From: a virus
Reading direction: 5' to 3' (one strand)
Virus record (IMG/VR): IMGVR_UViG_3300025759_000141
Span: 1 to 51,099 of that record
DNA length: 51,099 nucleotides
Part shown: in pieces, positions 35,998-45,916 of the stretch
Position numbering within the stretch: position 1 is the stretch's first letter
How the letters are laid out: the number at the start of each line of letters is the position of its first letter
The notes under the pieces: generated by a model
Databases searched by the model: none
Told to the model about the DNA's origin: nothing
The model's input: the letters and a program-made list of their open reading frames with translations, nothing else
Position numbers and translations under genes: made by a program

Positions 35998-38900
35998 CGA
36001 GAGCGCCGTATCATACTTGCAATTCCACCGTGAACCGCGCCACCTCTTGCAAACCGCATCTGGTACGTCCCCATAACAGATTGCGTTGCAGGGTCATAGC
36101 TGGGTGTAAAAGTCCCCGGCCCCACTTGTACAGAAAAGGGTTTACTGCTAGGTGCCAGCGTACCTATGCCAATAGGTTGGTTTGTTACTGCGTTTAGCGT
36201 TGACGTGGTTATGCCAAAGGGTCCTGCCACAGGAGCCGGTTGGGCAAAGCTTGCAACGGTGGGGTTATTCGCCCGCAGCGCTTCCGCCCTAGCTTGTGCA
36301 GGGGTTGTAGGAACCTTGTCAAATTGCCCTGAAGCTAACCGGTTTTGAAAATCACTAACTACATCGGGCGCAGTTTTGTTAGCCAACGACGTAGCCGCCA
36401 AGTTACTTATGTTTGATAAGATGCCTGCGCGGTCAAGGCTGTTTTGAACTTGTTCACCCGGTGTTGTAACAACAGTGGGGGTTATACGGGCCGCGTTATC
36501 TAAGTAGCGGTGGCTTACAGTCATGGGCTGGCCTTGATCAGACGAAACGTAAGGGGTAGTTTTAACCCCCGCCCGGCGCAATCGCTCGGCGTTATCCCGA
36601 TAACGCTCTTCTATTGTCATAGACCGGTCTTGATCCCCTAAATCATTGTTGGGGTCACCAAACCCGTGTGATGAATGACCTTCTGATTCGCTGTTGGGCC
36701 CATCTGCACGGCCACCTGTGGCAAAATGTTTTACCGCGCCGCCGTCTGCCATCAAAGTTGTCCGTTGTTGCCGGATCATACCTGACGCGAGATCGTTCGG
36801 AAACAGGGCCGCATATTGCTCCCTGTTTACAGGGCCGCTGGCCGCGGGCGGTGGTGCCACTGGTGTGGCCGACGCAAGAGTGCTGGTGGGAGGTGCAACT
36901 CGTTGCGCCGGAACTGGTTGTGGTGCAACAGAACTTACAGACATACCTTGCGGCGTAGGTATTGGCGTCGTGCGGCCTGTCCCGACATCTTCGTCTTCTC
37001 CGGCTTCTCTGATAAGGTAAGGAGACATTTCACCAAAGGTAAGGAAACCTTTTTCTGTAAGAAGTTTAACAATTCTTTCAGTTTGTTTAACACCCTCTTT
37101 TTCATTTTTTGGTTTACGAATAAGCGTAGCCGCCACTTCAGGGTCTGTAAAAATCATCTGTATAGCTTCCATTCTTTTAGAAGCAGGTATGTTTTTAAAG
37201 AAATCTAGCGCAATACCTTTAGTATACCCGGCCGCACTAATTGATGCGGTGCCCCCAGTGCCTCCCGTTAAAGCCTGATAAGCTTTCGTACCCCCAGCTA
37301 AACCAACCATGCCAACGTAGAAATCAAACAAGGGACCGGCTTGTTTGATTAGATCGGGGTCAGCTAACTTTCCCGCAGCGTCCGCAACGGCTAATCGAAC
37401 CATTTGATTAGATATGGTTCGTATACGGCGTATCTGGTTTTTATCCATTATGCCGTAATCTTCCGCCAAATCCATTAGAGAAAGTTTCCCCGCGCCTTGT
37501 CCGGGTAACGGCTCAAAAAGCGTCCGGTGAAAAGTTACGTGATCAAAGGTTTTGCCTTCTCCGCCAGATTCCATCATGGCGTGTTGCAGAATGGTGTTAA
37601 AGTAACCCTCATTAATTTTTTCACGCATAGCAGTCTGCTCGGCTGCGGGTAAAAACTTTCCGTCGGGGCCTTTATACTTAACGCTGGTTAAACGAAACAA
37701 ACGACGTAACCCACCTATCGGATCAGCTTGTTTAGCGTTTTTAGGCGTAAAATTTAAAGCCTCTGTTAACGCTAAATGCGGCGAAGAGTTACCAATTAAC
37801 GTGGCAAGGTAAGCCTGACTATCCGATATTTTTTTAGCTGCTTCAGACCTTTTTTCAAAAGTCTCAACAGTGCGTTGTGCGCTGACTGCGTTATCTAAAT
37901 CAGATTTTAAATTAGGAAAGGTCTCCATTAATTCAGCGTTGTCTCTTTTAAACCGCTCAAGTGCACCAGCGTTTATGGACCCGTCAGGGTTCATTGCTTG
38001 CAGGCGTAAAGTCCTGATAGCCCCTTCCATAATATTATTGACTGAAGTAAACACACTATCAGCCCCTTCAAAGCCTTGCTGTTCCGCAAATTTAGCAACA
38101 CCTTGAAGCTGCTGAACCCGTAAGTCCACCATGTCTGGGTTACTTCTAACAAAAGTGCTGATTAACAACTCCGGGGGTATGCGGTTACCACGCATAGCAT
38201 CCTTAGAACGAGCTTTACCTACTATTGAGCGCGTATAAACGTCGTTCAAAGAGGCTGAAAAAGCTTTTGCTTTGTTGAATGCGTCTAACTCACTGTCCGG
38301 CATACGGTTTAAATCATCAAGGATAGCTTCCGCTACCTCTCCTAATTTACGAGCTTGGTTAGCCGTCCCTCTGCGAAGAACAGCCCCACTGGCTACTAGT
38401 GCGGCGGAATTTAACACCTCAGACCTAACTTCAAATAGCTCTTTTGCGCTTACAGGAGCGACTCGGTTAGGGTCCAACTTTGCTTGCTCTAATTTAAGTA
38501 ATGCAAGTTTGGCCCTAGCTACTTTTAAAAAGTTTTTCTGCGACTCACTACCTTTTTTTAAATCAATAGAAAACTGTCCTGTTGTTGTCGCACCAGTTTC
38601 TGGGTTTAGTGTTTGAATTTCTTCTCCAACACCCACAAACCTACCTTTATCAATCTCGCTTATGAGATTTTGCATACGGTCGATTTGTCGATTTAAAGGT
38701 GCGCCGCTTAGAGGTATTTCAAACTTAGTACGAATTAAAGCTACGGGATCAGAATCTTGTGCATCTACCGACTGAATAATAGCGTTTTGTTCTGCAATGC
38801 TCTCTTTTATATCCAGCCCTAACCGACGTTTAGCGTCGCGCACAAACGAATCTAAACCTCCGGTTGCCTTAATAAACTCTTCTTTATACCCGGCGGGTAA

Positions 38901-40568
38901 CTCATTTATAAACTCCTCGTATTTAGTTATAAAAGAAGGCATCACGTCGCCATCAATTACTTCAGAGGGGGTAAACACGTCAACCCCGCCCGTTTTTGAC
39001 CAAAGCTCTTTTTCTCTAGCGCGAGCAAAAGCTAATTGTGTTTCTAACAAATCAGCTAGTTCTAAAGAAAAGGAAGAACGAGCCTTTGGCGTTCCAGACC
39101 TTTCGTCCCCGGTCAAAACACGATTACGAGCAGATATTCTGGCGTCTACAGCGTTTAAAAGCCGACGGGACATCATATCAGACATCAGGGCTTTTCTAAG
39201 AATAGCCGCGGTCCGTAATGATTCAGGCGTGTTTTCTTCTACTAAGCCGTAGATAAATTTATCGAAAAATGTTTTAGCGTTGCGTTCAGCTTTTTTTCTA
39301 GCAGCTAGCAAATCGGGGTTTTTTGTAGCCATCTCGCCTTCTAAACCCATGATGATGCCGGTGTTGTCTTCAAGACGTTGTGCCGCGGTAAAATCTACGC
39401 CGGGAAAAACTTCCTGCAATATTTTATTAGTTTCCTCATTATTGAGGTCATTCATCATGCGTTCATAATCGCCGTCATACTTAGTGTATAGCTCGTCAAT
39501 TCTAGCAAACAGTTTCTTTTTCTTGCCTTCAGATATTTTAGTTAAAAAGCTGCTAGCTTCTTTGTCCGCACCAGTTTCTCTTAAATTTGAGTAAGCCTTT
39601 GGTAGCATCTTGGCAAAAGCCAAGCCAAACATATTTCCACCTAAAAACTCCGACCCTAGCCGCAGGCCCGTGCCTCCGGGTTCCATGCCTTCCGCAACAT
39701 AAGCCCCGCCTGCTGACCCCGCACCCGCTGCGCTCTCCACACCCACAGTTAAAGCCGCGCCAGTTTTAGACCCGCGGGCCGTGCGCCCCATGTTCTCAAG
39801 CATTTCTTCTATTGTGGCCGTAAATTTAGTAGCTGTAGGAACGGGCGCATCTTCCGCTAAATTTTTAATGATATCACGAGCTACCCTGCTCCCCGCCTCT
39901 TTAAAAAGAAACGGAAACTGTATGCCCGCCCCAGCACCGCCAAGAGTTCGCACGGTCTCTACGGCTTGTTTCTGACCGGGCAAAATAGGTTTGTCCGGTC
40001 CCGTCGCTAGCTCTTCTAGGGCATCCGCGCCTTCATAAAGGAGTAAACTGCCACCTATAAAAGAGGCGGCTACGGGGGCTGCTCTGAGCATAAATCCGGG
40101 GAGAGATTTGGGCGGAGTTCTAAAAGTTTGAGCCGCGGTCAACTGTGCAGCTTTTGTGCCCGCCGCTACACTAGGGGCTGTCTTAAAAAACTCGCTAAAG
40201 AAAGCACGAGATAAGGAACCCTTTTCAGCAGTCGTTAAAAGAGAACTGATGGAGTCGGGGTCTTTGAAGAAGATACTGCGCTGAACAGGGTTAAGATCGC
40301 GTATGGGGCGCTCTTCGGCTCCGTCAGGTCCTTCCATAGTCACGGTGTAATCGGGGCTTAAAAAATCGTAAAAAGTCGCCGTGCCGTCCTGTAGTTTTTC
40401 GTAACTGAAAAAGTTAGGGTCGTTTTGTATTTGAGCGGCATAATCCTGATCCGCAAACGTCTTTACAACATCACGAGCTAAAGCCTCTGGAGCCCGTTGA
40501 CCAAACTGTAACCGGAAATCGTCTATCTCTTCCGGCATCAAATCAAGCTTGTTAATTTCTAGGTTCAT
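35994..40568 (-). CDS. Giant putative internal/ejection virion protein, 1524 aa
   Basis: The largest gene. Mostly helical, with one membrane-like segment near residues 180-205 (FMLRAAPVAASFIGGSLLLY) and several Gly/Ala stretches. The C-terminal region is disordered and contains MADGGAVKHFATGGRADGP and a final MRFARGGAVHGGIASMIRRS, both forms of the GG-V motif. Residues near 1340-1410 hold an internal repeat (SMTIEERYRDNAERLRRAG and PMTVSHRYLDNAARITP). Size and position match proteins that T7-like and P22-like phages eject before the DNA. No lytic transglycosylase motif is evident. Confidence 0.65.
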   Translation of the reverse strand: MNLEINKLDLMPEEIDDFRLQFGQRAPEALARDVVKTFADQDYAAQIQNDPNFFSYEKLQDGTATFYDFLSPDYTVTMEGPDGAEERPIRDLNPVQRSIFFKDPDSISSLLTTAEKGSLSRAFFSEFFKTAPSVAAGTKAAQLTAAQTFRTPPKSLPGFMLRAAPVAASFIGGSLLLYEGADALEELATGPDKPILPGQKQAVETVRTLGGAGAGIQFPFLFKEAGSRVARDIIKNLAEDAPVPTATKFTATIEEMLENMGRTARGSKTGAALTVGVESAAGAGSAGGAYVAEGMEPGGTGLRLGSEFLGGNMFGLAFAKMLPKAYSNLRETGADKEASSFLTKISEGKKKKLFARIDELYTKYDGDYERMMNDLNNEETNKILQEVFPGVDFTAAQRLEDNTGIIMGLEGEMATKNPDLLAARKKAERNAKTFFDKFIYGLVEENTPESLRTAAILRKALMSDMMSRRLLNAVDARISARNRVLTGDERSGTPKARSSFSLELADLLETQLAFARAREKELWSKTGGVDVFTPSEVIDGDVMPSFITKYEEFINELPAGYKEEFIKATGGLDSFVRDAKRRLGLDIKESIAEQNAIIQSVDAQDSDPVALIRTKFEIPLSGAPLNRQIDRMQNLISEIDKGRFVGVGEEIQTLNPETGATTTGQFSIDLKKGSESQKNFLKVARAKLALLKLEQAKLDPNRVAPVSAKELFEVRSEVLNSAALVASGAVLRRGTANQARKLGEVAEAILDDLNRMPDSELDAFNKAKAFSASLNDVYTRSIVGKARSKDAMRGNRIPPELLISTFVRSNPDMVDLRVQQLQGVAKFAEQQGFEGADSVFTSVNNIMEGAIRTLRLQAMNPDGSINAGALERFKRDNAELMETFPNLKSDLDNAVSAQRTVETFEKRSEAAKKISDSQAYLATLIGNSSPHLALTEALNFTPKNAKQADPIGGLRRLFRLTSVKYKGPDGKFLPAAEQTAMREKINEGYFNTILQHAMMESGGEGKTFDHVTFHRTLFEPLPGQGAGKLSLMDLAEDYGIMDKNQIRRIRTISNQMVRLAVADAAGKLADPDLIKQAGPLFDFYVGMVGLAGGTKAYQALTGGTGGTASISAAGYTKGIALDFFKNIPASKRMEAIQMIFTDPEVAATLIRKPKNEKEGVKQTERIVKLLTEKGFLTFGEMSPYLIREAGEDEDVGTGRTTPIPTPQGMSVSSVAPQPVPAQRVAPPTSTLASATPVAPPPAASGPVNREQYAALFPNDLASGMIRQQRTTLMADGGAVKHFATGGRADGPNSESEGHSSHGFGDPNNDLGDQDRSMTIEERYRDNAERLRRAGVKTTPYVSSDQGQPMTVSHRYLDNAARITPTVVTTPGEQVQNSLDRAGILSNISNLAATSLANKTAPDVVSDFQNRLASGQFDKVPTTPAQARAEALRANNPTVASFAQPAPVAGPFGITTSTLNAVTNQPIGIGTLAPSSKPFSVQVGPGTFTPSYDPATQSVMGTYQMRFARGGAVHGGIASMIRRSR

Positions 40569-43471
40569 CGGATTTGCCTTCTTGAGTTAGCGGTTGCACT
40601 ACCTCCTGATACATTGGCCGCGGCACCGCCCGGTGTCAGGTTAGCTTCATATGCAAGTATGGCTGCGGTGTATTCAGCTATCAAGCCTTCAAAGTCTTTC
40701 ATAGAAAGACGAGCTTGAGCAACCCTGTCTGCAAAATCGGCTGGATTTTTTGCGTTTGCATCAACTATATCTTTAGCCCGAGCATAATTCATAGCTAAAG
40801 TTGAGCGCACTGTTCTAAGTTGCTCTAATGCTGATACATCCGACTTAGCTCCACCCGGCTGGAATCCTTTTACCTCTTGTTGCAACAACTCTAAATCCAA
40901 AGCAAAAATTCTGCCTTCTCTTCCTGCACGAGCTAACTCAATTGTTTTTCGACCTAAAGCACTTAACTGTTTGTCAGCTTTACTTGTTATTTTTGCTTGT
41001 GCCCCAGCATATCCCGTTCCTAAACCAAGGTCAGCTAATTGCCCTGCGACACCGTTGAAAAATCTGTTTAAAGTGGACACGAAACCTTGAGATTGAGTGT
41101 AATCCAAACCTGTTATGATAAAGGTAGGATCAGCCGTAGCACGATCTATATTGACGGTGTTGTCTGAGTTGAGTAATGGAACATCCTGATTCGGTGCTAC
41201 CATTTGCAGTTCCGGTACGGTCAAGCCAAGAGTGTTTAATGGAACAGGTGAATTACCCCCATTAAGAACACGTTTTCTAATGGCCGCTTTCATAAAGTCA
41301 GGCAGTTGACGCTTTTGAAGTAAACCGGTCTTCGGGTTGATAGAAGGTGCGGTATAAATGCTGATTTGGCTTTCCATAACAGGATCGGCAGCGCCGGATG
41401 CGTAAAGGTCGGTCATCTTTGTGCCAGCATCGTTAGTTGCTATAGAGAAGTACCTAAGAGCGTTGCCCGCGTCTCCTTTACCAAACATGTCTGGCGGAGA
41501 GTCCGGTTTCTCGTATGGAACAATAGCCCCACCACCAAAAGTTTCTTTAATATTGTCAATTTCATCATCTGTTGGGTAGAAAGGAGTCCCAGCTTTTATT
41601 GTTTCCCCGCGGAAAGTTATATCTTTAGCGGCGGTAACGGGTTTAGTGGTTGCAGCCTTCGGATCATCTACAATGCTTCCTATGGCAAACCCTTGTTTTG
41701 CAAGTCTGTAATAATCGTCGCTAAACTCTACAACTGACTGACGGGCCCCTGACTTAGGGTCTATCATATTAACAACCGCGCGGTCTTTTTCCGCCACCAC
41801 GCCAGACAGTACAGCGTTGTTCTTAATTGCCTCTTTAAACTCAGGGCTGTTCTTTTCAAAAGCCTTTATGTCTCCGTTTGGCATACGTAGGTTAACTGTG
41901 TCTGTGTCTGGAACTTTGGCTGTACCAGCTAACAGGCCGCCTTTTCCGCCTTGAGCTTCAGGCTTAATGGCATTTTCATACGCTTTGGTTCCCGGAGTTA
42001 AAACCTGCTGTGTATTGTCCGGGAAAAGTATGTTTACATCACCCTGTTTTTTAGGAGCTTCGTAAGGAATGACCGAGGTTTTGAAGCCTTTAATATCGTT
42101 GGCCTCTACAGAGCTAACATTAATCACATCCCCTTTTTTTAGTAACACGCCATCAACCTTTATAGGTTCAGTCACAGTGTAAGATTTTTTAGCGCCAGCC
42201 TCCCCAGTTTCAGCTTTGTACGGCGTTAAGGCGTCAGCATCTACCGTTGAAACTTGTGCGGGGCGTAAGTTTAAAAGTGTGCCTTTTGGGTATGACTCAT
42301 TGCCAATGACTACAGGTTTTGTAGTAACAAAAGGCTTTGTTGCCTTAACTTCTGTGGTTTTGTTTTTTAATTCTTGAAGCTTACGAGCCTCTTCACGACC
42401 AATCTCAGCATCAACTTGCGCCTCACCGCGCTGTACCGCCGCAAGTTTAAGTGCGCGTTCTTCTTTGTCCGCGGCTTTTTTATACTCAAGCTGTTGTTGA
42501 GCACGTGCGCCAATGGTCGGTAAAAGTTTTGTTTGTTGTGCCGCCATAGCCAAACGCTCCGCGGCGCTCAAGCCTTTGCGCTCCCCTGCCATAGGGCCTG
42601 AAAAAGCAAGCGCCGTGTTAGCAACATCAAACAGCATCTGCGCTTGTGTCATTCTTTTTTGTTCTTCAAGCGCCGCGGCTCTTTCCTCTGGTGTACCCAA
42701 ACCTGCCGCCGCATATCTGGCTTCCGCCCCCTCGGCCGCAGAAAGTACGCGCTCGTCATACGTAGGCTCATACACTGGGTATGTACCTGCCCGTAAGGAA
42801 GCCTCGGTCAAGTTTTGGGGCGAGGTAACAGTTAAACCTAGCGCTTTTTGAAAATCCGCTAAAGTTTCGCCGCCTTTTGAAAAGTATTGAACTGGCTGGT
42901 TGTCGCCGCGGCGGACCAGCCCGCCTTTGTTAAAATTTACGGGTGGTGTCTGACCAGCCCCCATCATTGCGGGGTCCATCATAGGGCCGGGGGCCGCGGG
43001 CTGCGGCGGAGGAGCCACAGTAGACATAATGCCTTCCGCCATCGCGCCGTCTACAGGCTGCGTCATCTGCTCCGCGGCTAACTCACCAATGCCCTGATCT
43101 ACAGAGGCTAGCTGAATAACCGGCTGAACCAAAGCTAGTACAGACTCAGGGGTCTGAGCAGCGTCTTCTGGCCCAACCAGACCAGCAAGCTCTTCGCGGC
43201 GAGCTTCAATCGGGGCCTCATCTCCGCGCATCATATTCATCATCTGTTCGTAATCATCCACGTTTTCCAAGTCGCCCATACTAGCAGACGCTTCAGTAAG
43301 CATCTGCTCAAGCATCTGTGGGTCTACGCCTTCCGGGACTTGCGGCATTTCTTCCATAGGCGGAGGAGTCATAGACGCAATTCCAGCGGCCATAGGATCG
43401 CCACCTTCTTGCATGTATACAGGTCCGCCTGCCGCGAACATTTGACGACTTAATACGCTTCTATCCATCAT
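40565..43471 (-). CDS. Large virion protein with repeated beta domains, 968 aa
   Basis: A 968-residue protein. The N-terminus is a Met/Pro-rich disordered region with MFAAGGPVYMQEGGDPMAAG, FNKGGLVRRG and QYFSKGGE (GG-V motifs). The middle has two interleaved repeat types: one of the form KPVVIGNESYPKGTLLNL, EPIKVDGVLLKKGDVINV and KDITFRGETIKAGTPFYP, each ending near a PY(K/E) pair, and one of the form VNILFPDNTQQVL, VNLRMPNGDIKAF, VNMIDPKSGAR. The C-terminal 250 residues are helical. Probably an ejected or internal structural protein. The ATG at 43471 overlaps the previous stop; 43468 is an equal alternative. Confidence 0.65.
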   Translation of the reverse strand: MMDRSVLSRQMFAAGGPVYMQEGGDPMAAGIASMTPPPMEEMPQVPEGVDPQMLEQMLTEASASMGDLENVDDYEQMMNMMRGDEAPIEARREELAGLVGPEDAAQTPESVLALVQPVIQLASVDQGIGELAAEQMTQPVDGAMAEGIMSTVAPPPQPAAPGPMMDPAMMGAGQTPPVNFNKGGLVRRGDNQPVQYFSKGGETLADFQKALGLTVTSPQNLTEASLRAGTYPVYEPTYDERVLSAAEGAEARYAAAGLGTPEERAAALEEQKRMTQAQMLFDVANTALAFSGPMAGERKGLSAAERLAMAAQQTKLLPTIGARAQQQLEYKKAADKEERALKLAAVQRGEAQVDAEIGREEARKLQELKNKTTEVKATKPFVTTKPVVIGNESYPKGTLLNLRPAQVSTVDADALTPYKAETGEAGAKKSYTVTEPIKVDGVLLKKGDVINVSSVEANDIKGFKTSVIPYEAPKKQGDVNILFPDNTQQVLTPGTKAYENAIKPEAQGGKGGLLAGTAKVPDTDTVNLRMPNGDIKAFEKNSPEFKEAIKNNAVLSGVVAEKDRAVVNMIDPKSGARQSVVEFSDDYYRLAKQGFAIGSIVDDPKAATTKPVTAAKDITFRGETIKAGTPFYPTDDEIDNIKETFGGGAIVPYEKPDSPPDMFGKGDAGNALRYFSIATNDAGTKMTDLYASGAADPVMESQISIYTAPSINPKTGLLQKRQLPDFMKAAIRKRVLNGGNSPVPLNTLGLTVPELQMVAPNQDVPLLNSDNTVNIDRATADPTFIITGLDYTQSQGFVSTLNRFFNGVAGQLADLGLGTGYAGAQAKITSKADKQLSALGRKTIELARAGREGRIFALDLELLQQEVKGFQPGGAKSDVSALEQLRTVRSTLAMNYARAKDIVDANAKNPADFADRVAQARLSMKDFEGLIAEYTAAILAYEANLTPGGAAANVSGGSATANSRRQIR

Positions 43472-44316
43472 TAGAATAACCCTGCTCTCTGTGCTCCAGC
43501 ATACGCTGATAAACCCGCAATGCCCATACCCAAAATGGACTGCGCTGGTGATACGTTAGGTGACGTAGCCGAGGTGATTGTTTGCTGCGTTGTAGGCGCA
43601 CCTTTGTAAATGTCTGACAAGAAGCCAAGGCGCTGATACGGCTCGTACAGTTGTGCCAGATTACTTTGGCGCTGCGCCTCAAGCGTAGCTTGGTCCTGCG
43701 CCTGAAACTGCTTTCCAAGATCGAATAGATACGAAGTTTCCTTCTGACCAAGACCTTGCGCCATTTCGCCCAGACTTGCCTGTTGCAGACCGACGCGGCC
43801 TAACGCCTCGCCCTGTGCTAGCTGCTGCCGCTGTGCGTTTTCAAACGCGGCGGCTTGTGCTTGTGCCATCGCCTGCGCCATATTGCGCCCGATTTCACCC
43901 TGTTGGACCGCGGCCCGCGATCCGCCGTAAGCGGAAGGCCCGCCGGGCTGACCTACTGCGCCTAACCCGGCTTGCTGCGCTTGAATTTGATAAGACCTAG
44001 CGATCTCGTTTTGAACAGACTGCTGATACGGGTTCATATATGTAGACAAAGATGACGGGTCTAAGGCTTGCTGCGCGGCAGTTAATGCGCCAGAAGCTTG
44101 TGTCATATAAGGAGCATACGCGCCAATGCCCGAAGCCGCTTGCGCTTGACCGCGGCGCAAGGCCTCTTGCTGCATACTAGTAAGACCGGCGACCTGTTGG
44201 CCCGGAAGCGTGATTGGCTGGTCGGCAAGTCCTTTGGCGGCTTTAATTAGTCCAAGCCGGTAGGCTTCAATATCCGGGTCTTCCCGGACGATTTGAATCT
44301 GGGTATCAGTAGCCAT
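43471..44316 (-). CDS. DNA ejection protein-like, gp14/gp7 type
   Basis: A 281-residue Gln/Ala-rich helical protein (EALRRGQAQAASGIGAYAPY, TYMNPYQQSVQNEIARSYQI, NMAQAMAQAQAAAFENAQRQ) with a C-terminal Gly-rich hydrophobic segment (SILGMGIAGLSAYAGAQRAG). This composition and size fit the small ejection proteins of podoviruses that form a membrane-crossing conduit. It lies between two large ejection-type proteins and shares start/stop bases with both. Confidence 0.65.
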   Translation of the reverse strand: MATDTQIQIVREDPDIEAYRLGLIKAAKGLADQPITLPGQQVAGLTSMQQEALRRGQAQAASGIGAYAPYMTQASGALTAAQQALDPSSLSTYMNPYQQSVQNEIARSYQIQAQQAGLGAVGQPGGPSAYGGSRAAVQQGEIGRNMAQAMAQAQAAAFENAQRQQLAQGEALGRVGLQQASLGEMAQGLGQKETSYLFDLGKQFQAQDQATLEAQRQSNLAQLYEPYQRLGFLSDIYKGAPTTQQTITSATSPNVSPAQSILGMGIAGLSAYAGAQRAGLF

Positions 44317-45857
44317 TACGCAAACGCCCTTCCACGTGACTCTAGATTACGCATCATGTCGTACATGTTGTTAATACCATTGTTTAGGCTCCCGTTTCCT
44401 AGCCCGCGGACCGCATCAGTGGTCATTACAAACTCACCCGGCATCAGCATTGCACGAACACTATCTTGGTTAGGGATACCTTCGTTTGGCATGATGCCGC
44501 CGTTACGGCGTGGGAAAACTTGGCCGCCGTCCGCGTAAGGGGACGGGCGTACAAATGGGCCGGAAGAATATGCCGGTGGGGCGGCAAAAGAAGACAGGCC
44601 GTACTTAGACGGGTCTTGGTTGTAATACTCTTCTGGAGACAAGCGCTCCTCTTCTGGCTCCTCTTCTGGTGCGCTGAAGAAACCGGCGGCTGCGGCACCC
44701 GCTGTGCCTAGCGCAGCGGCAGGGCCATACGTCCTCAACATTCCCGGGGTCAATTCTTTGGTCGCAGCAGCCATTGCATCTGCGCCACTTAAAGTAAGTT
44801 TTTGAGCCGCGGCCTGTTGTTGCAGTTGTCCGGCTCTGGTTATAATATCGCTTTGAGTAGGCCCCGCAGGCATAAACAAGTCCTTCGCCGCAGCTAACCT
44901 ACCTTCACCGCCGCCTGTAATTATGTTCGTTGCGGAGTCCATTGCGGACGTTACTTTATAAGGCACACTAGAACCAGACCCGGAGCCTAGCGCTAACTTA
45001 TCATAAGACCCCGCTGCCGGATCCACGCTGCTGAAAGCTAAAGGATCCCCTGACAATGCCTCCCCTACCACCTGCTGTGAAACGTCGCTTGTTGCAACAG
45101 GGGCCGCTGCCGTTGTTGTCGTACCGGCAGTTTGTGCCAGATTAGCTGCCGCGTCAGGGGTAGGCGCTTGAAGCGAGCCTAAATAACCACCTTGTACCGG
45201 GTTAGACAACGCGTTAGATACGTTTTCGCCAAAACTCCCCGAACCGGAGAAGCCACTAAATACCGCACCTGTCGCGCCCCCAAGCAGCGCAGATTTAAAT
45301 GCGTCTTTTACGCTACCGCCTTGGATCAATGTACCAAGGCCCGCGCCAACCGCGCCAGCATATACAGAGCTAAGACCAAGGCCCGCAGGACCTAAAACAA
45401 ACGGAAGGACGATAGGCGCAACCTTCTTGAGCACCTTACCAACAGATTTGAAAGCTTTTTTTACACCACGGAACAACTTCTTTAAAAAAAACTCCGGCAT
45501 ACCCGTAGTTGGGTTCAAGCTGTTAGCGCTTGATCCAACAACGTAACGCTCGGGGTCTTCTACACCTAGCTCCCGCAAGTGGTTAAAAATAGAGTCTTTA
45601 AGCTCGGGGTTATCTTCGATTAAAGCTTTTGGTACTACAAGCTCGCCGCGTTCGGCGTGGACAACCATATTGTCGCCAAAACGGCCATATGCTGCCATCT
45701 TCTTGGCAAGCGGCTCGAACTGGGCTACACCGCCGGTTCCAAACTCTTTTTGAGCCTCTTCTTTTTCAAAGGCGTCATACTCGTCATCGTTCAGATAAAA
45801 GTCGGCGATACCCCCTGCCGGGACCGTCATCTCTTCTTTTAGTGCTGCTTGTACCAT
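44316..45857 (-). CDS. Putative internal virion protein with membrane-active segment, 513 aa
   Basis: A 513-residue protein. The N-terminal part has FGTGGVAQFEPLAKKMAAYG and NMVVHAERGELVVPKALIED, a block common in marine phage internal proteins. Residues about 125-185 combine a basic amphipathic helix (LKKLFRGVKKAFKSVGKVLK) with hydrophobic Gly-rich helices (APIVLPFVLGPAGLGLSS, YAGAVGAGLGTLI), a membrane-inserting pattern. Near the C-terminus lies SPYADGGQVFPRRNGGIMP (GG-V motif). First gene after a promoter-like site at 45888-45916. Ejection role inferred. Confidence 0.65.
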   Translation of the reverse strand: MVQAALKEEMTVPAGGIADFYLNDDEYDAFEKEEAQKEFGTGGVAQFEPLAKKMAAYGRFGDNMVVHAERGELVVPKALIEDNPELKDSIFNHLRELGVEDPERYVVGSSANSLNPTTGMPEFFLKKLFRGVKKAFKSVGKVLKKVAPIVLPFVLGPAGLGLSSVYAGAVGAGLGTLIQGGSVKDAFKSALLGGATGAVFSGFSGSGSFGENVSNALSNPVQGGYLGSLQAPTPDAAANLAQTAGTTTTAAAPVATSDVSQQVVGEALSGDPLAFSSVDPAAGSYDKLALGSGSGSSVPYKVTSAMDSATNIITGGGEGRLAAAKDLFMPAGPTQSDIITRAGQLQQQAAAQKLTLSGADAMAAATKELTPGMLRTYGPAAALGTAGAAAAGFFSAPEEEPEEERLSPEEYYNQDPSKYGLSSFAAPPAYSSGPFVRPSPYADGGQVFPRRNGGIMPNEGIPNQDSVRAMLMPGEFVMTTDAVRGLGNGSLNNGINNMYDMMRNLESRGRAFA

Positions 45858-45887
45858 TTCATAACCTTTCGGCGTATAACCGTAGAT

Positions 45888-45916
45888 AATATACTATCTT
45901 TTTTGTCCCACGTCCA
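45888..45916 (-). promoter_or_regulatory. Candidate promoter of the ejection-protein genes
   Basis: Minus-strand TGGACG (45911-45916), 17 bp, TATATT (45888-45893), 31 nt to the ATG at 45857. The -35 is weak. The -10 lies in a small near-palindrome (GATAATATACTATC, 45885-45898). Confidence 0.4.

Noticed and set aside
43776-44000. Open plus-strand frames antisense to the ejection-type genes at 36-46 kb, and similar frames opposite other virion genes
   Set aside because: All are exact antisense shadows of well-supported minus-strand genes, with no ribosome sites and low-complexity or implausible composition.
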